DNA of 64,000 nt from Dactylosporangium sucinum. Its GTDB lineage: Bacteria > Actinomycetota > Actinomycetes > Mycobacteriales > Micromonosporaceae. Under the pieces are notes generated by a model that was given only the letters and a program-made list of their open reading frames with translations, had not been told where the DNA came from and searched no databases. Shown here piece by piece: positions 41,544 to 53,274 of the stretch (its first letter is position 1; every line of letters begins with the position of its first letter). Where the stretch lies: NCBI RefSeq assembly GCF_014647515.1, contig NZ_BMPI01000006.1, forward strand, positions 199,105 to 263,104, read 5' to 3'. The translations under genes and the position numbers were made by a program.

Positions 41544-42071
41544 TCAGAGAATCCGCCACACCTGGCTGTTGGCGCCGGTGTACGGCCGGGTGACCGCCTG
41601 AAAGTCCTGCGCGCTGGAGATGTAGGCGTCGAGGTACCGGCCGCTGCTGACCTGCTGGATCATGTAGAACGCGCCGCCGTAGTCGTACAGGCGCCACAGC
41701 TGCGTGCTGTTGTTCTGCTGCGGCCGGGTCACCACCCGGTAGTCGAGGCTGGCGATCTCGTGCGCGTCGAGGTACCGCCAGGAGCTGACCTGCTGGATCG
41801 TGTACAGCCCGCCACCGACGTCGGTGAGCAGCCACTGCTGGGTGGTGTTGTTCTGCACGGGCCGGGTGACCACGTTGAAGTCACGCTCAGCGATCTCGTG
41901 GGCGTCGAGGAACAGCGGCCCGCTCCCCTGCGTGATCGTGACGACCCGCGGCGGCTGCAACCGCACCGCCATCCCGATCCCGATGGTCTCCGCGGACGCG
42001 ACCCCGGTGCTGCCGAACAGCATCGCGGCCGCCGCGGCCAGCGTCACGATCAGCCTGGTCCGAATCTTCAT
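41544..42071 (-). CDS. Secreted ricin-type beta-trefoil lectin
   Basis: 175 aa. A GGAGGAG site lies 8 nt before the ATG. Signal peptide (MKIRTRLIV to GVASAET) is followed by three trefoil repeats with QxW and LDAHE motifs: FLDAHEIAERDFNVVTRP...TTQQW, YLDAHEIASLDYRVVTRP...STQLW, YLDAYISSAQDFQAVTRP...NSQVW. It is a stand-alone lectin that should bind galactose-type glycans outside the cell. It is divergent from the epimerase gene (42246). Confidence 0.88.
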   Translation of the reverse strand: MKIRTRLIVTLAAAAAMLFGSTGVASAETIGIGMAVRLQPPRVVTITQGSGPLFLDAHEIAERDFNVVTRPVQNNTTQQWLLTDVGGGLYTIQQVSSWRYLDAHEIASLDYRVVTRPQQNNSTQLWRLYDYGGAFYMIQQVSSGRYLDAYISSAQDFQAVTRPYTGANSQVWRIL

Positions 42072-42245
42072 GGTGCGAACTCCTCCGTCTTCGGTGGTCC
42101 GGCGGAGCTGTTCCGCCGGCACCCACGGAGGATGGCGGGGCGCGCTGAAACGCCCCTGACGTGCCGCAGAAAGCCGGACTCCTGGCGTCCCGCCGTCGTG
42201 GTACGGCAGGATGGAAACAGCGTTTCCCAAACAGAGGAGTGGCGC

Positions 42246-43064
42246 GTGCGATACCTCATCGTCGGGTGCGGCAACGTCGGGATGGAGCTGGGGCGGCGGT
42301 GGACGGCGGCCGGGCACCGGGTCACCGGGACCACCACCTCGCCGGGGCGGGTGGCCGAGGTCGGGGGCGTGTGCTCCGACGTGGTGGTGCTGCGCGGCAG
42401 CGACGCCGGCGCCATGGCCCGGGCCGCCCGCGGCGTCGACGCCGTGGTGCTCACCGTGAGCCCGCGGATCAGCAAGGCGTTCGACGCCGCCGACCGGGTG
42501 CAGGAGTATGCCGACACGCTCACCGCCTCGGCCACCGTGGCCGCCGGGGTGCACCCGCGGGTGGTGTTCACCAGCTCCGTGTCCGTCTACGGTGCCGGGG
42601 AGGGCGCGGTCGTCGACGAGGGCAGCCCGCTCACCCGCGACGACGACGCCTCGCCGCGCAACTTCGTCGCCGCCGAGGAGGCCGTGCTCGCCGCCGGTGG
42701 AGCCGTGGTGCGGATCCCCGACGTCTACGGGCACCCGCGCGACCTCGACTACCCGGCCCGCGTGCGGCTCGCCCACGAGCTGCTCGGCGGGAGCGTGCCG
42801 TTCGACGGCGACGCCCTGCTCTACCGCATCGACTACCGCGACGCCGCCGCCGCGCTCGACTTCGTCGTCGTCAACGGGCTGACGGGGGTCTACAACGCTG
42901 TGCCGGACGCCACCGTGCCGCCGACGAACCGGGAGGTCTTCGGCCGGATCTGCGCCGCCGAAGGTTGGCCCGACCTGCGGTACCGCGCGGAGATCCGGAC
43001 GCCGGTCATGCCGATCTCGTCCGAGCGCCTGCGGTCGGCCGGGTTCTCCTTCACGCATTCCTGA
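42246..43064 (+). CDS. NAD(P)-dependent epimerase/SDR-type protein
   Basis: 272 aa from GTG 42246, GAGGAG seven nt upstream. Rossmann start YLIVGCGNVGMELG is a GxGxxG variant. The Ser/Tyr region is VFTSSVSVYGAGEG, and the YGHPRDLDYPARV helix is typical of extended or atypical SDRs such as Ycf39/YeeZ-type proteins. The substrate is unknown. A GGAAAC-AGC-GTTTCC palindrome (42214-42228) lies 18 bp upstream. Gene debris follows downstream (43077-43248). Confidence 0.8.
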   Translation: MRYLIVGCGNVGMELGRRWTAAGHRVTGTTTSPGRVAEVGGVCSDVVVLRGSDAGAMARAARGVDAVVLTVSPRISKAFDAADRVQEYADTLTASATVAAGVHPRVVFTSSVSVYGAGEGAVVDEGSPLTRDDDASPRNFVAAEEAVLAAGGAVVRIPDVYGHPRDLDYPARVRLAHELLGGSVPFDGDALLYRIDYRDAAAALDFVVVNGLTGVYNAVPDATVPPTNREVFGRICAAEGWPDLRYRAEIRTPVMPISSERLRSAGFSFTHS

Positions 43065-43076
43065 CGAGGGCGTCAA

Positions 43077-43248
43077 CCTTCCGGGGCCGGGCGGCGGGCG
43101 AAGACCTGCTGCAGGCGGCCCTGGAGCGCCTGATGCGCTCGTGGGGCCGGGTGCGCGAGGACCGCGAGCGGTACCGACGCTGGAGCTGTTCGACTACGGC
43201 CTCCCGGTCACCGTCCAGCGGCCGGCGGACGTGGTGCCCGCGAACTAG
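43077..43248 (+). pseudogene. Fused gene debris: ECF sigma fragment then lipoprotein C-terminus
   Basis: In the first frame FRGRAAGEDLLQAALERLMR SWGRVREDRERYRR resembles sigma region 2 (usually AAEDLVQTALARVWPRW...). It switches frame near 43180 to TLELFDYGLPVTVQ with RPADVVPAN and TAG at 43246-43248, like the DYGxPVTVxxPPADxV end of LppX/LprG-type lipoproteins. Neither part is functional. The TAG ends 3 bp inside the NTF2 gene on the other strand. Confidence 0.45.
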
Positions 43249-43613
43249 GCGACGCTCGCGTGCGCGGCGACCAGCCGCCAGCCATGGGTCTCCGTGTGGA
43301 CCCAGGTGCGGGTGTACCGCATCCGCCAGGCGAACGGCTGGCCGCCGAACGAGCCCTCCAGCGTCCCCAGGAACCAGGTCACCCCGAGCCGCTCCTCGAC
43401 CAGCACCTCGAGCGACTCCTCGTCCACCCGGGTCATCACCTGATGGCCGGTGCGGTGGACGTGGAGGTCGTCCTCCTTGCGGTACAGCTTGCCGTCCGGG
43501 CCGGTGAAGATCAGGCGCTCGTCGATCAGCGCGTCCAGGGCGGCCACGTCGCTCGCCAGCTGGGCGGCCTGCAGGCGGCGCTCGGCCGCCCGCAGGCTCT
43601 CGACGTCGCTCAC
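43245..43613 (-). CDS. NTF2/SnoaL-like (DUF4440-type) protein
   Basis: 122 aa. GTG 43613 overlaps the htpG stop by one base pair (GTGA). Features: AERRLQAAQLASDVAALDAL, LIDERLIFTGPDGKLYRKED, and the C-terminal RMRYTRTWVHTETHGWRLVAAH. These NTF2-fold proteins may bind small ligands or catalyse simple isomerisations; no catalytic residues can be assigned. Translational coupling to htpG suggests a stress-related role, by inference only. Confidence 0.75.
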   Translation of the reverse strand: MSDVESLRAAERRLQAAQLASDVAALDALIDERLIFTGPDGKLYRKEDDLHVHRTGHQVMTRVDEESLEVLVEERLGVTWFLGTLEGSFGGQPFAWRMRYTRTWVHTETHGWRLVAAHASVA

Positions 43614-45457
43614 AGCGTGGTCGCCAGACGGTCGGCCAGGAGGCGGGTGAAGCGCGCGGGGTCGGCCAGGTCGCCGCCCTCGGCCAGGAGCGCGAGGCCG
43701 TAGAGCAGCTCGGCCGTCTCACCCAGCGATGCCGCCTCAGGAGCGGCGGCGTGCGCCGCGCGCAGGCCGGTCACCAGCGGGTGGGCCGGGTTGAGCTCCA
43801 GGATCCGCTTGGTGTGCGGGAGCTCCTGGCCCATCGCCCGGTACATCTTCTCCAGCGTCGGCGTGATGTCGTGCTCGTCGCCGACGATGCACGCCGCCGA
43901 GGTGGTGAGCCGGGCGGTGAGCCGGACCTCCTTGACGTCGTCCTCGAGCCGGGTGCCGAGCCAGGTCAGCAGCGGCGCGAAGTCGGCCGCCTGCTCCGGC
44001 GGGATCTCCGACTCGCCCAGGTCGACCTTGCCCTTGGCGACCGACTGCAGCGGCTTGCCCTCGAACTCGGTGACCCGCTCGACCCACACCTCGTCGACCG
44101 GATCGGTGAGGATGAGCACCTCGTAGCCCTTGGCCAGGAACGCCTCCAGGTGCGGGGACTTCTCCACCATGGCCCGCGACTCGCCGGTCATGTAGTAGAT
44201 GTCCTTCTGGCCGTCCTTCATCCGCTCGACATACTCCGCGAGCGAGGTCGACTCGGCCGCCGTGGACGTGACCCGGAGCAGCTCCAGCAGCGTGTCCTGG
44301 TTCTCGGCGTCCTCGAGCAGGCCCTCCTTGAGCGGGCGGCCGAACTCGGCCCAGAACGCGCCGTACTTCTCGGCGTCGCCGGTCTTGATGTCCTTGAGCG
44401 TGCCGAGCACCTTCTTGACCAGCCGCCGCCGGACGGCCTGGATCTGCCGGTCCTGCTGCAGGATCTCGCGCGAGATGTTGAGCGACAGGTCGTGGGCGTC
44501 CACGACGCCCTTCACGAAGCGGAGGTACTGCGGGATCAACGCCTCGCAGTCGTCCATGATGAAGACCCGCTTGACGTACAGCTGCACGCCCCGCTTGCCG
44601 TCCCGCGTGAACAGGTCGAACGGCGCCCGGGCCGGCACGAAGAGCAGCGCCTCGTACTCGAAGGTGCCCTCGGCCTTCATGTGGATCGTCTCGAGCGGGT
44701 CGGTCCAGTCGTGGCTGACGTGCTTGTAGAACTCGTGATACTCGGCGTCGCTGACCTCGCTGCGGGGCCGCGCCCAGAGCGCCTTCATCGAGTTGATCGG
44801 CGCCTCGGCGCCGCCGAGCCGGATCGGCCAGGCGATGAAGTCCGAGTACCGCTTGACGATCTCGCGGATCTTCCAGTCGGCGGTGTAGTCGAAGAGCTGG
44901 TCCTCGCTGTCCTCCGGCTTGAGGTGGAGGGTGACCGAGGTGCCCTGCGGGGCGTCCTCCAGCGTCTCGATCTCGTAGGTGCCCTCGCCGGCCGACTCCC
45001 AGGAGGTGCCCTGGCTCTCGCCCGCCTTGCGGGTGACCAGGGTGACCCGGTCGGCGACCATGAACGTCGAGTAGAAGCCGACGCCGAACTGGCCGATGAG
45101 CTCCTGCGAGGCGCCGGCGTCCTGGGTCTCGCGCAGCTTGCGCAGCAGCTCCGCGGTGCCCGACTTGGCGATCGTGCCGATGAGCGACACGACGTCCTCG
45201 TGCGACATGCCGATGCCGTTGTCGCGCACGGTCAGCGTGCGCCTGTCCTTGTCGATCTCCAGCTCGATGTGCAGGTCGTCCGTGTCGACCTGGAGCTCCT
45301 TGTTGATCAGCGATTCGATCCGCAGCTTGTCCAGCGCGTCGGACGCGTTCGAGATCAGCTCGCGCAGGAAGATGTCCTTGTTCGAGTAGATCGAGTGGAC
45401 CATCAACTGCAGGAGCTGCCGCGTCTCCGCCTGAAACTCCAGCGTTTCCCTGCTCAC
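43610..45457 (-). CDS. htpG: HtpG, Hsp90 family chaperone
   Basis: 615 aa from GTG 45457 with GGAGGGGG about 7 nt upstream. N-terminal GHKL ATPase: SNKDIFLRELISNASDALDKLR, VRDNGIGM and GQFGVGFYSTFMVADRV. Middle domain: IHMKAEGTFEYEALLFVPA, QLYVKRVFIMDDCEALIPQY, DLSLNISREILQ. C-terminal dimerisation: STAACIVGDEHDITPTLEKM. A TATTCT at 45488-45493 (minus strand) is a likely -10. It is a general protein-folding chaperone; no HrcA/CIRCE or HAIR operator is seen. Confidence 0.96.
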   Translation of the reverse strand: MSRETLEFQAETRQLLQLMVHSIYSNKDIFLRELISNASDALDKLRIESLINKELQVDTDDLHIELEIDKDRRTLTVRDNGIGMSHEDVVSLIGTIAKSGTAELLRKLRETQDAGASQELIGQFGVGFYSTFMVADRVTLVTRKAGESQGTSWESAGEGTYEIETLEDAPQGTSVTLHLKPEDSEDQLFDYTADWKIREIVKRYSDFIAWPIRLGGAEAPINSMKALWARPRSEVSDAEYHEFYKHVSHDWTDPLETIHMKAEGTFEYEALLFVPARAPFDLFTRDGKRGVQLYVKRVFIMDDCEALIPQYLRFVKGVVDAHDLSLNISREILQQDRQIQAVRRRLVKKVLGTLKDIKTGDAEKYGAFWAEFGRPLKEGLLEDAENQDTLLELLRVTSTAAESTSLAEYVERMKDGQKDIYYMTGESRAMVEKSPHLEAFLAKGYEVLILTDPVDEVWVERVTEFEGKPLQSVAKGKVDLGESEIPPEQAADFAPLLTWLGTRLEDDVKEVRLTARLTTSAACIVGDEHDITPTLEKMYRAMGQELPHTKRILELNPAHPLVTGLRAAHAAAPEAASLGETAELLYGLALLAEGGDLADPARFTRLLADRLATTL

Positions 45458-45563
45458 CGAAAAACCCCCTCCACACGGTTCTCCAAAAGAATACTGGCGC
45501 CCGTGTCGAATCCGGGCGGGCCCGCTCGTGTAGGGGGTAGACAGCGCTACGAAGGAGGCGGAC

Positions 45564-45908
45564 ATGGCCCACTACCTGCTGAGCGTCATCGAGCCGAGCG
45601 AGGGTACGCCCCCGTCGCCGGCCGAGCTGGAGAAGATCATGGCGCAGGTCGGCGAGTTCGAGCAGGAGATGCGCGGCGCCGGCGTGTGGGTGTTCAGCGG
45701 CGGGCTGCACCCGCCGGCGACCGCCAGCACCCTGCGCCCGAAGGACGAGGAGATCCTGGTGAGCGACGGGCCGTTCATCGAGGGCAGGGAGCACCTCGGC
45801 GGCTTCACGATCATCGACGTGCCCGACCTCGACGCCGCCCTGGAATGGGGGCGCAAGGCCGTCGTCGCGACCACGCTGCCGGTCGAGGTGCGCCCGTTCC
45901 GGTGGTGA
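45564..45908 (+). CDS. YciI/YCII-related DGPF-domain protein
   Basis: 114 aa, GAAGGAGG before the ATG. The DGPF signature is SDGPFIEGREHLGGFTIIDV; this family often includes small ferredoxin-fold enzymes of unclear substrate. The stop codon overlaps the start of the ECF sigma gene (GTGA), the well-known YciI-ECF pairing in actinomycetes. A regulatory or anti-sigma-type link is inferred from gene order only. Confidence 0.9.
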   Translation: MAHYLLSVIEPSEGTPPSPAELEKIMAQVGEFEQEMRGAGVWVFSGGLHPPATASTLRPKDEEILVSDGPFIEGREHLGGFTIIDVPDLDAALEWGRKAVVATTLPVEVRPFRW

Positions 45909-47059
45909 TCGAGGAGATCTACCGCGCGGAGTACGGCCGCGCGGTGGCCGTCCTGAACCGGCTCCTCGGCGACCTCGACGCCGCCGAGGAGGCGGTCCAG
46001 GACGCGTTCGCGGCCGCGGTGCAGCGCTGGCCCGCCGCGGGCGTCCCGCCGAGCCCGGCGGGCTGGATCATCACGACCGCTCGCAATGCGGCGATCGACC
46101 GCTTGCGACGTGAGGCCAAACGCTCGTCGAAGCACGCCGAGGCCGCGCTGCTGTCGGACGCCGAGCTGGACGAGGAGGGCCCCGTGCACGACGAGCGGCT
46201 CCGCCTCATCTTCACCTGCTGCCATCCAGCGCTGTCGATGACGGCGCGCGTCGCGCTCACCCTGCGGCTGCTCGGCGGGCTGACCACCCCCGAGATCGCC
46301 CGGGTGCTGCTGATGACCGAGCCGGCCACGGCCCAGCGGATCGTGCGGGCGAAGCAGAAGATCAAGGCGGCCCGCATCCCGTACCGGGTGCCCCGCGAGG
46401 CCGACCTGCCCGACCGGCTCGGCGGTGTGCTCGCCGTCGTCTACCTGGTCTTCACCGAGGGCCACGGCGCCGACCGCGCCGACCTGTGCGCCGAGGCGAT
46501 CCGGCTGGGCCGGCTGCTGGCCGAGCTGATGCCCGACGAGCCCGAGGTGCTCGGGCTGCTGGCCCTGATGCTGCTCACCGAGGCCCGCCGGCCGGCCCGG
46601 TTCGCCGCCGACGGCTCGCTGGTGCTGCTCGCCGACCAGGACCGGACGCGGTGGGACGGCGCGCTGATCGCCGAGGGGCACGCGCTCGTGCGGCGCTGCC
46701 TGCGGCGCGACCGCCCCGGCCAGTACCAGATCCAGGCCGCGATCAACGCCGTGCACACGGACGGGCCGGCGACCGACTGGCGGCAGGTGGTCCAGCTGTA
46801 CGACCAGCTCATGGCGCTGCACCCGTCGCCCGTCGTCGCCCTGCACCGCGCGGTCGCCGTCGCCGAGCTCGAGGGACCCGGCGCCGGCCTCAGGCTGATC
46901 GAGGATCTTCCCTTGCGGCAGTACCACGTGTTCCACGCGGTCCGCGCCGACTTCCTGCGACGACTGGACCGTCCCGAGGAAGCGGCCGCGGCGTACGCAC
47001 ACGCCGCGGCCCTGACTCCGAACGATGCGGAGCGACGATTCCTGTCGTCGCGCCTTTAG
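45905..47059 (+). CDS. ECF RNA polymerase sigma factor (SIG41-type, with C-terminal DUF6596/TPR domain)
   Basis: 384 aa from GTG 45905 overlapping the YciI stop. Region 2: LNRLLGDLDAAEEAVQDAFA, PAGWIITTARNAAIDRLRR. Region 4: LTLRLLGGLTTPEIARVLLM, TEPATAQRIVRAKQKIK. The long C-terminal part (FTEGHGADRADLCAEAIRLG to the end) is the repeat-like domain that replaces an anti-sigma factor in this group, so activity may be controlled in cis. Expected to drive a small stress or metabolite regulon with YciI. Confidence 0.9.
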   Translation: MIEEIYRAEYGRAVAVLNRLLGDLDAAEEAVQDAFAAAVQRWPAAGVPPSPAGWIITTARNAAIDRLRREAKRSSKHAEAALLSDAELDEEGPVHDERLRLIFTCCHPALSMTARVALTLRLLGGLTTPEIARVLLMTEPATAQRIVRAKQKIKAARIPYRVPREADLPDRLGGVLAVVYLVFTEGHGADRADLCAEAIRLGRLLAELMPDEPEVLGLLALMLLTEARRPARFAADGSLVLLADQDRTRWDGALIAEGHALVRRCLRRDRPGQYQIQAAINAVHTDGPATDWRQVVQLYDQLMALHPSPVVALHRAVAVAELEGPGAGLRLIEDLPLRQYHVFHAVRADFLRRLDRPEEAAAAYAHAAALTPNDAERRFLSSRL

Positions 47060-47078
47060 GCCTGTTGCACACCTGGCC

Positions 47079-48482
47079 TTAGTGGCAGCTGCCGGTGCCG
47101 CTGTCGTTGTAGGTCTTGCCCGACTCCGGGACGAACTGCCAGTCGTAGCTGTTGGCGTGCAGCGTGAACTTCAGCACGCCGAAGGTGTCGCTGTTGCGGG
47201 CCTGGCTGTTGGCCTGGACGGTGCCGAAGCCGTAGTGGTCGGCGCCGCCCATCCCGGCGACGAAGCTGCGCAGGCCGCGGCTGTTGTCGAGGCCGCCCGT
47301 CGGGTTCATCGGGGCGAACCGCTCGTACTGGTGGTTGTGGCCCCAGACGACGACGTCGGCGTTGTAGTCGTACAGCGCCTGGTAGAGCGGCCGGGTCGAG
47401 GTCGACGGCGCGTGGTTGGCGCCCGACGTGAACAGCGGGTGGTGCCAGTAGGCCAGCGTGCACGGCTTGGTGCTGGCGGCCAGGTCGGCGCGCAGCCACT
47501 GCTCCTGCGCCGAGCCGGCGGACATGCTCACGTTCGAGTTGAGCGAGACGACGTGCCAGTTGCCGATGTCGTACGAGTAGTAGCCGCGGCCCGACGGGCC
47601 GGCCTGCGTCCCGAAGTACGCGTAGTAGCCGCTCGCCCCGGACGTGTTGTAGTCGTGGTTGCCCGGCGCGGGCCGGGTCCGCGCCTTGAACGCGCCCCAG
47701 GTCGGCGCGTAGTAGCTGTTGAACTCCGACGTCGTGCCGTTGTCGTAGACGTTGTCGCCGGTGGTGAACACCGTGCCGGAGATGCCGTTGATCAGCGCCG
47801 CCGTGGCCGAGTCGCCGGAGCCGGAGGTGGCGATGTCACCGGCGCCGACGAGGACCGGGTCGCCCGACGGAGCGGTCGTCGTGACCGGCGGGGTGGTCGG
47901 GGTCGTGGTGCCGGTGGTGATGACGAGCTGCGGAGCGTCGGCGCCCGTCTCGCGGGTGTCGTAGTAGGCGCCGTCGCTGTTGCTCGACGAGGCACCGAAG
48001 CTGAAGGTGCCGTTGCCCTTGACGACCGAGAAGACGTCGACCTCGTACCAGCTGTCCTTGGCCACCGAGCCGATCGAGCCGAGGCTCGCACCGTCGAGGG
48101 CCGGCTGGTTGTTCCAGGTCGTGCCGGTCTCCGACCAGGTGGTGTTGGACACCGCCCGGAAGGTGCCGCCGGCCGGGCTGCCGTCGTTGCCGCTGATGGT
48201 GCGCAGCCGCAGCTTGGCGCCGGTGACGGTACCGCTCACGCCGGAGACGGTGAACCGCAGGAACATCCGGCGGACCGGCGAGTTGTCCACCACGATCTGG
48301 GTGGCGGTGCCGTAGTTGGTGGACGCCGTGTCGCTCTGGACGTACGTGTCGGCGACCGGGGTGAACGTCGTGGTGGCCGCCGACGCGGGGGTCGCGGCGG
48401 TGAGCAGCACCGTGGCGGTGGCGACCGCGAGCGTCGTGGTGGTGCCCACGACGATCGGCAGCCGGAACTGGCGCAAACGCAT
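47079..48482 (-). CDS. Secreted purple acid phosphatase-like metallophosphoesterase with DNRLRE domain
   Basis: 467 aa. Signal peptide (MRLRQFRLPIVVG to PASAATT). A TAAATT -10-like hexamer sits 7 nt before the ATG, suggesting a leaderless mRNA. The N-terminal DNRLRE/CBM96-like domain (VADTYVQSDTASTNYGTAT) spans about 40-180. After a Thr/Pro linker comes the metallophosphoesterase, with metal motifs GAGDIA, GDNVYDNG, GNHDY, YWHHPLF and WGHNHQYER. Extracellular phosphate release is the expected role. Convergent with the sigma factor gene, 19 bp away. Confidence 0.9.
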   Translation of the reverse strand: MRLRQFRLPIVVGTTTTLAVATATVLLTAATPASAATTTFTPVADTYVQSDTASTNYGTATQIVVDNSPVRRMFLRFTVSGVSGTVTGAKLRLRTISGNDGSPAGGTFRAVSNTTWSETGTTWNNQPALDGASLGSIGSVAKDSWYEVDVFSVVKGNGTFSFGASSSNSDGAYYDTRETGADAPQLVITTGTTTPTTPPVTTTAPSGDPVLVGAGDIATSGSGDSATAALINGISGTVFTTGDNVYDNGTTSEFNSYYAPTWGAFKARTRPAPGNHDYNTSGASGYYAYFGTQAGPSGRGYYSYDIGNWHVVSLNSNVSMSAGSAQEQWLRADLAASTKPCTLAYWHHPLFTSGANHAPSTSTRPLYQALYDYNADVVVWGHNHQYERFAPMNPTGGLDNSRGLRSFVAGMGGADHYGFGTVQANSQARNSDTFGVLKFTLHANSYDWQFVPESGKTYNDSGTGSCH

Positions 48483-48603
48483 GGCGGGAAATTTAGGTGT
48501 GCCAATGGGCCGCCATAGGTCGCCGAAGTGAACGTTGGACATCGATGCCTGTTGTTCACCGGACGTCCGTCTGCCGGGAAGGATCGCCGTCGATCGTGGG
48601 CCG

Positions 48604-49572
48604 ATGCTTTCCATGCGGGCCCGGGTCGCCGTCCTCGCCGGCGCCGTCGTGGTGCTGGGCGCGGGCGCGTTCGCCTACGTGCGCTCGGCCGCCGACCGCC
48701 CGGCCGCCGACCCCGCGCAGTTCGAGACGGTGTCCCTGACGCCCGGCCCGCGCCTGCTCACGATCACCGACCGCCACCTGGCGGTCGTGCCGGCCGACAA
48801 CCCGGGCGGCGCGCGCACGGTGTCGGCGGTCGAGTGCGTGCGCGCCTACGCCGCCGCCGGCACCGGGATCTGCCTGCGGCAGAGCACGCCCTGGGCGTAC
48901 CGGGTGGTCGTCCTGGACGCGGATCTGCACGACCGCCGCTCGATCGACATCCCGGGCCTGCCGAACCGCGCCCGCGTCTCGGCGTCGGGCCGGATGGTGT
49001 CCTGGACGACGTTCGTGGGCGGCGACTCGTACACGAGCGCGGGCTTCTCCACCCGCACCGGCATCCTGGACACGACGTCGGGAACGTACGTGAGCACGCT
49101 GGAGGACTTCGCCATCACTCGCGAGGGCCGCCCGTACCGAGCGGTGGACGTGAACTTCTGGGGCGTGACGTTCGCGGCGGACGACACGACGTTCTACGCG
49201 ACGATGTCCACCGCGGGCCACCGCTACCTGGTCCGCGGCAACTGGCCCGCCCGCACGGTGGAGACGCTGCGCGACAACGTGGAATGCCCGTCGCTGTCCC
49301 CGGACGGAACGCGGATCGCCTTCAAGCAGGCGATCGGCGGCGACCCGCTGAAGGGCTGGCGCCTGTCGGTGCTGACCCTGTCCACGGGCACGGTGGTGGA
49401 GACGGCCGAACGCGAGAGCGTGGACGACCAGGCGGCCTGGCTGGACAACGCGACCCTGGCCTACACCCTCCGCCGCGGCGACGGCCAACCGGACATCTGG
49501 ACCGCCCCGGCCGATGGCACGGGCGAGTCCCGCCTGCTCGTCCCGGGCGCCGAGTCCCCCTCCCCGCTCTGA
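48604..49572 (+). CDS. TolB-like beta-propeller protein, membrane-anchored
   Basis: 322 aa from ATG 48604 (ATG 48613 also possible). One N-terminal membrane segment (VAVLAGAVVVLGAGAFAYV) is followed by an extracytoplasmic WD/TolB-type propeller with repeated blades: GLPNRARVSASGRMVSWT, NVECPSLSPDGTRIAFKQ, RESVDDQAAWLDNATLAYTL. A ligand or partner is unknown. It ends directly adjacent to the convergent subtilase stop at 49573. Confidence 0.7.
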   Translation: MLSMRARVAVLAGAVVVLGAGAFAYVRSAADRPAADPAQFETVSLTPGPRLLTITDRHLAVVPADNPGGARTVSAVECVRAYAAAGTGICLRQSTPWAYRVVVLDADLHDRRSIDIPGLPNRARVSASGRMVSWTTFVGGDSYTSAGFSTRTGILDTTSGTYVSTLEDFAITREGRPYRAVDVNFWGVTFAADDTTFYATMSTAGHRYLVRGNWPARTVETLRDNVECPSLSPDGTRIAFKQAIGGDPLKGWRLSVLTLSTGTVVETAERESVDDQAAWLDNATLAYTLRRGDGQPDIWTAPADGTGESRLLVPGAESPSPL

Positions 49573-52428
<2,856 letters not shown>

Positions 52429-52456
52429 CCGGCCAGCCTAATTGTGGCGATTTGCC

Positions 52457-53215
52457 CTATGTCAGGAATCCGAGATGATCCTTGAGCAGGGCGTATCCCA
52501 CGAACGCCACGATGTCGAGCAGCGAGTGCGCGACCACGAGCGGCATGACGCGCTGGGTCCGCTTGAAGAAGTACCCGAACACCAGCCCCATGACGAGGTT
52601 GCCGATGAACCCGCCGAACCCCTGGTACAGGTGGTAGGAGCCGCGGATGACGGCGCTGGTCACGATCGCCGGCCAGCTGCCCCAGCCCAGGTCGCGCAGG
52701 CGGGTCAGCAGGTAGCCGATCATGACCACCTCTTCGAGCACCGCGTTCTGGATCGCGGCCAGGATCAGCACCGGCACCGCCCACCAGACCGGCTCCAGCG
52801 CCGCGGGCACGATCTGCGCGCTGATCCCGAGCTGCTGCGCGGCCCAGACCAGCCCGAGCCCGGGGATCCCGATCAGCGCGGCCAGCCCGGCCCCGGTGCC
52901 CAGGTCGAACCCCGGGCGCTGCCGGTCGAGCCCGATGGAGGGCACCGGATCGGTGCGCCGCAGCAGGTGTACCGCGAGCAGTGCCGGCACGACCCCGAGC
53001 CCGATCCCGGCGAGCTGGTAGGCGAGGTCGAGCCAGGGCCGGTCCGGCGTCACCGACGGGTTGAGCGTCGCGGTCTGCTGCGACAGCGGCTTCACGAAGG
53101 TCAGCCGGTCGATGATCCGCAGGATCGCGTAGATCGCCGACGCGCCGAGCGAGACGCCGAGCACGAGCATGATCTCGGTCCCGATGCCCCGCTTGACGGC
53201 CCGCGTCTCGATCAC
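52457..53215 (-). CDS. CPBP family intramembrane metalloprotease
   Basis: 252 aa from GTG 53215. Around eight hydrophobic segments. Abi/CPBP motifs are visible: NAVLEEVVMIGYLLTR (EExxxR variant), HLYQGFGGFIGN and VAHSLLDIVAF. Family members cleave prenylated or membrane substrates, and some act in bacteriocin self-protection. It is followed by the subtilase on the same strand after 28 bp; the two may be co-transcribed. Confidence 0.88.
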   Translation of the reverse strand: MIETRAVKRGIGTEIMLVLGVSLGASAIYAILRIIDRLTFVKPLSQQTATLNPSVTPDRPWLDLAYQLAGIGLGVVPALLAVHLLRRTDPVPSIGLDRQRPGFDLGTGAGLAALIGIPGLGLVWAAQQLGISAQIVPAALEPVWWAVPVLILAAIQNAVLEEVVMIGYLLTRLRDLGWGSWPAIVTSAVIRGSYHLYQGFGGFIGNLVMGLVFGYFFKRTQRVMPLVVAHSLLDIVAFVGYALLKDHLGFLT

Positions 53216-53235
53216 CGGGCCACTGTAGCCCCCGT

Positions 53236-53273
53236 CCCGGCGTGGGCACTCCCGCACGAGTGCCCACGCCGGG
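53236..53273 (-). terminator. Strong hairpin after the globin-reductase gene
   Basis: A perfect 16-bp inverted repeat (53236-53251 with 53258-53273) closes a 6-nt loop, 2 bp past the stop of the minus-strand gene at 53275. It also separates that gene from the CPBP gene. Confidence 0.8.
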
Positions 53274-53274
53274 C

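Noticed and set aside
53236..53273. Long hairpin considered as an attenuator or riboswitch
   Set aside because: It directly follows a stop codon and is a perfect 16-bp stem, so a terminator explains it.
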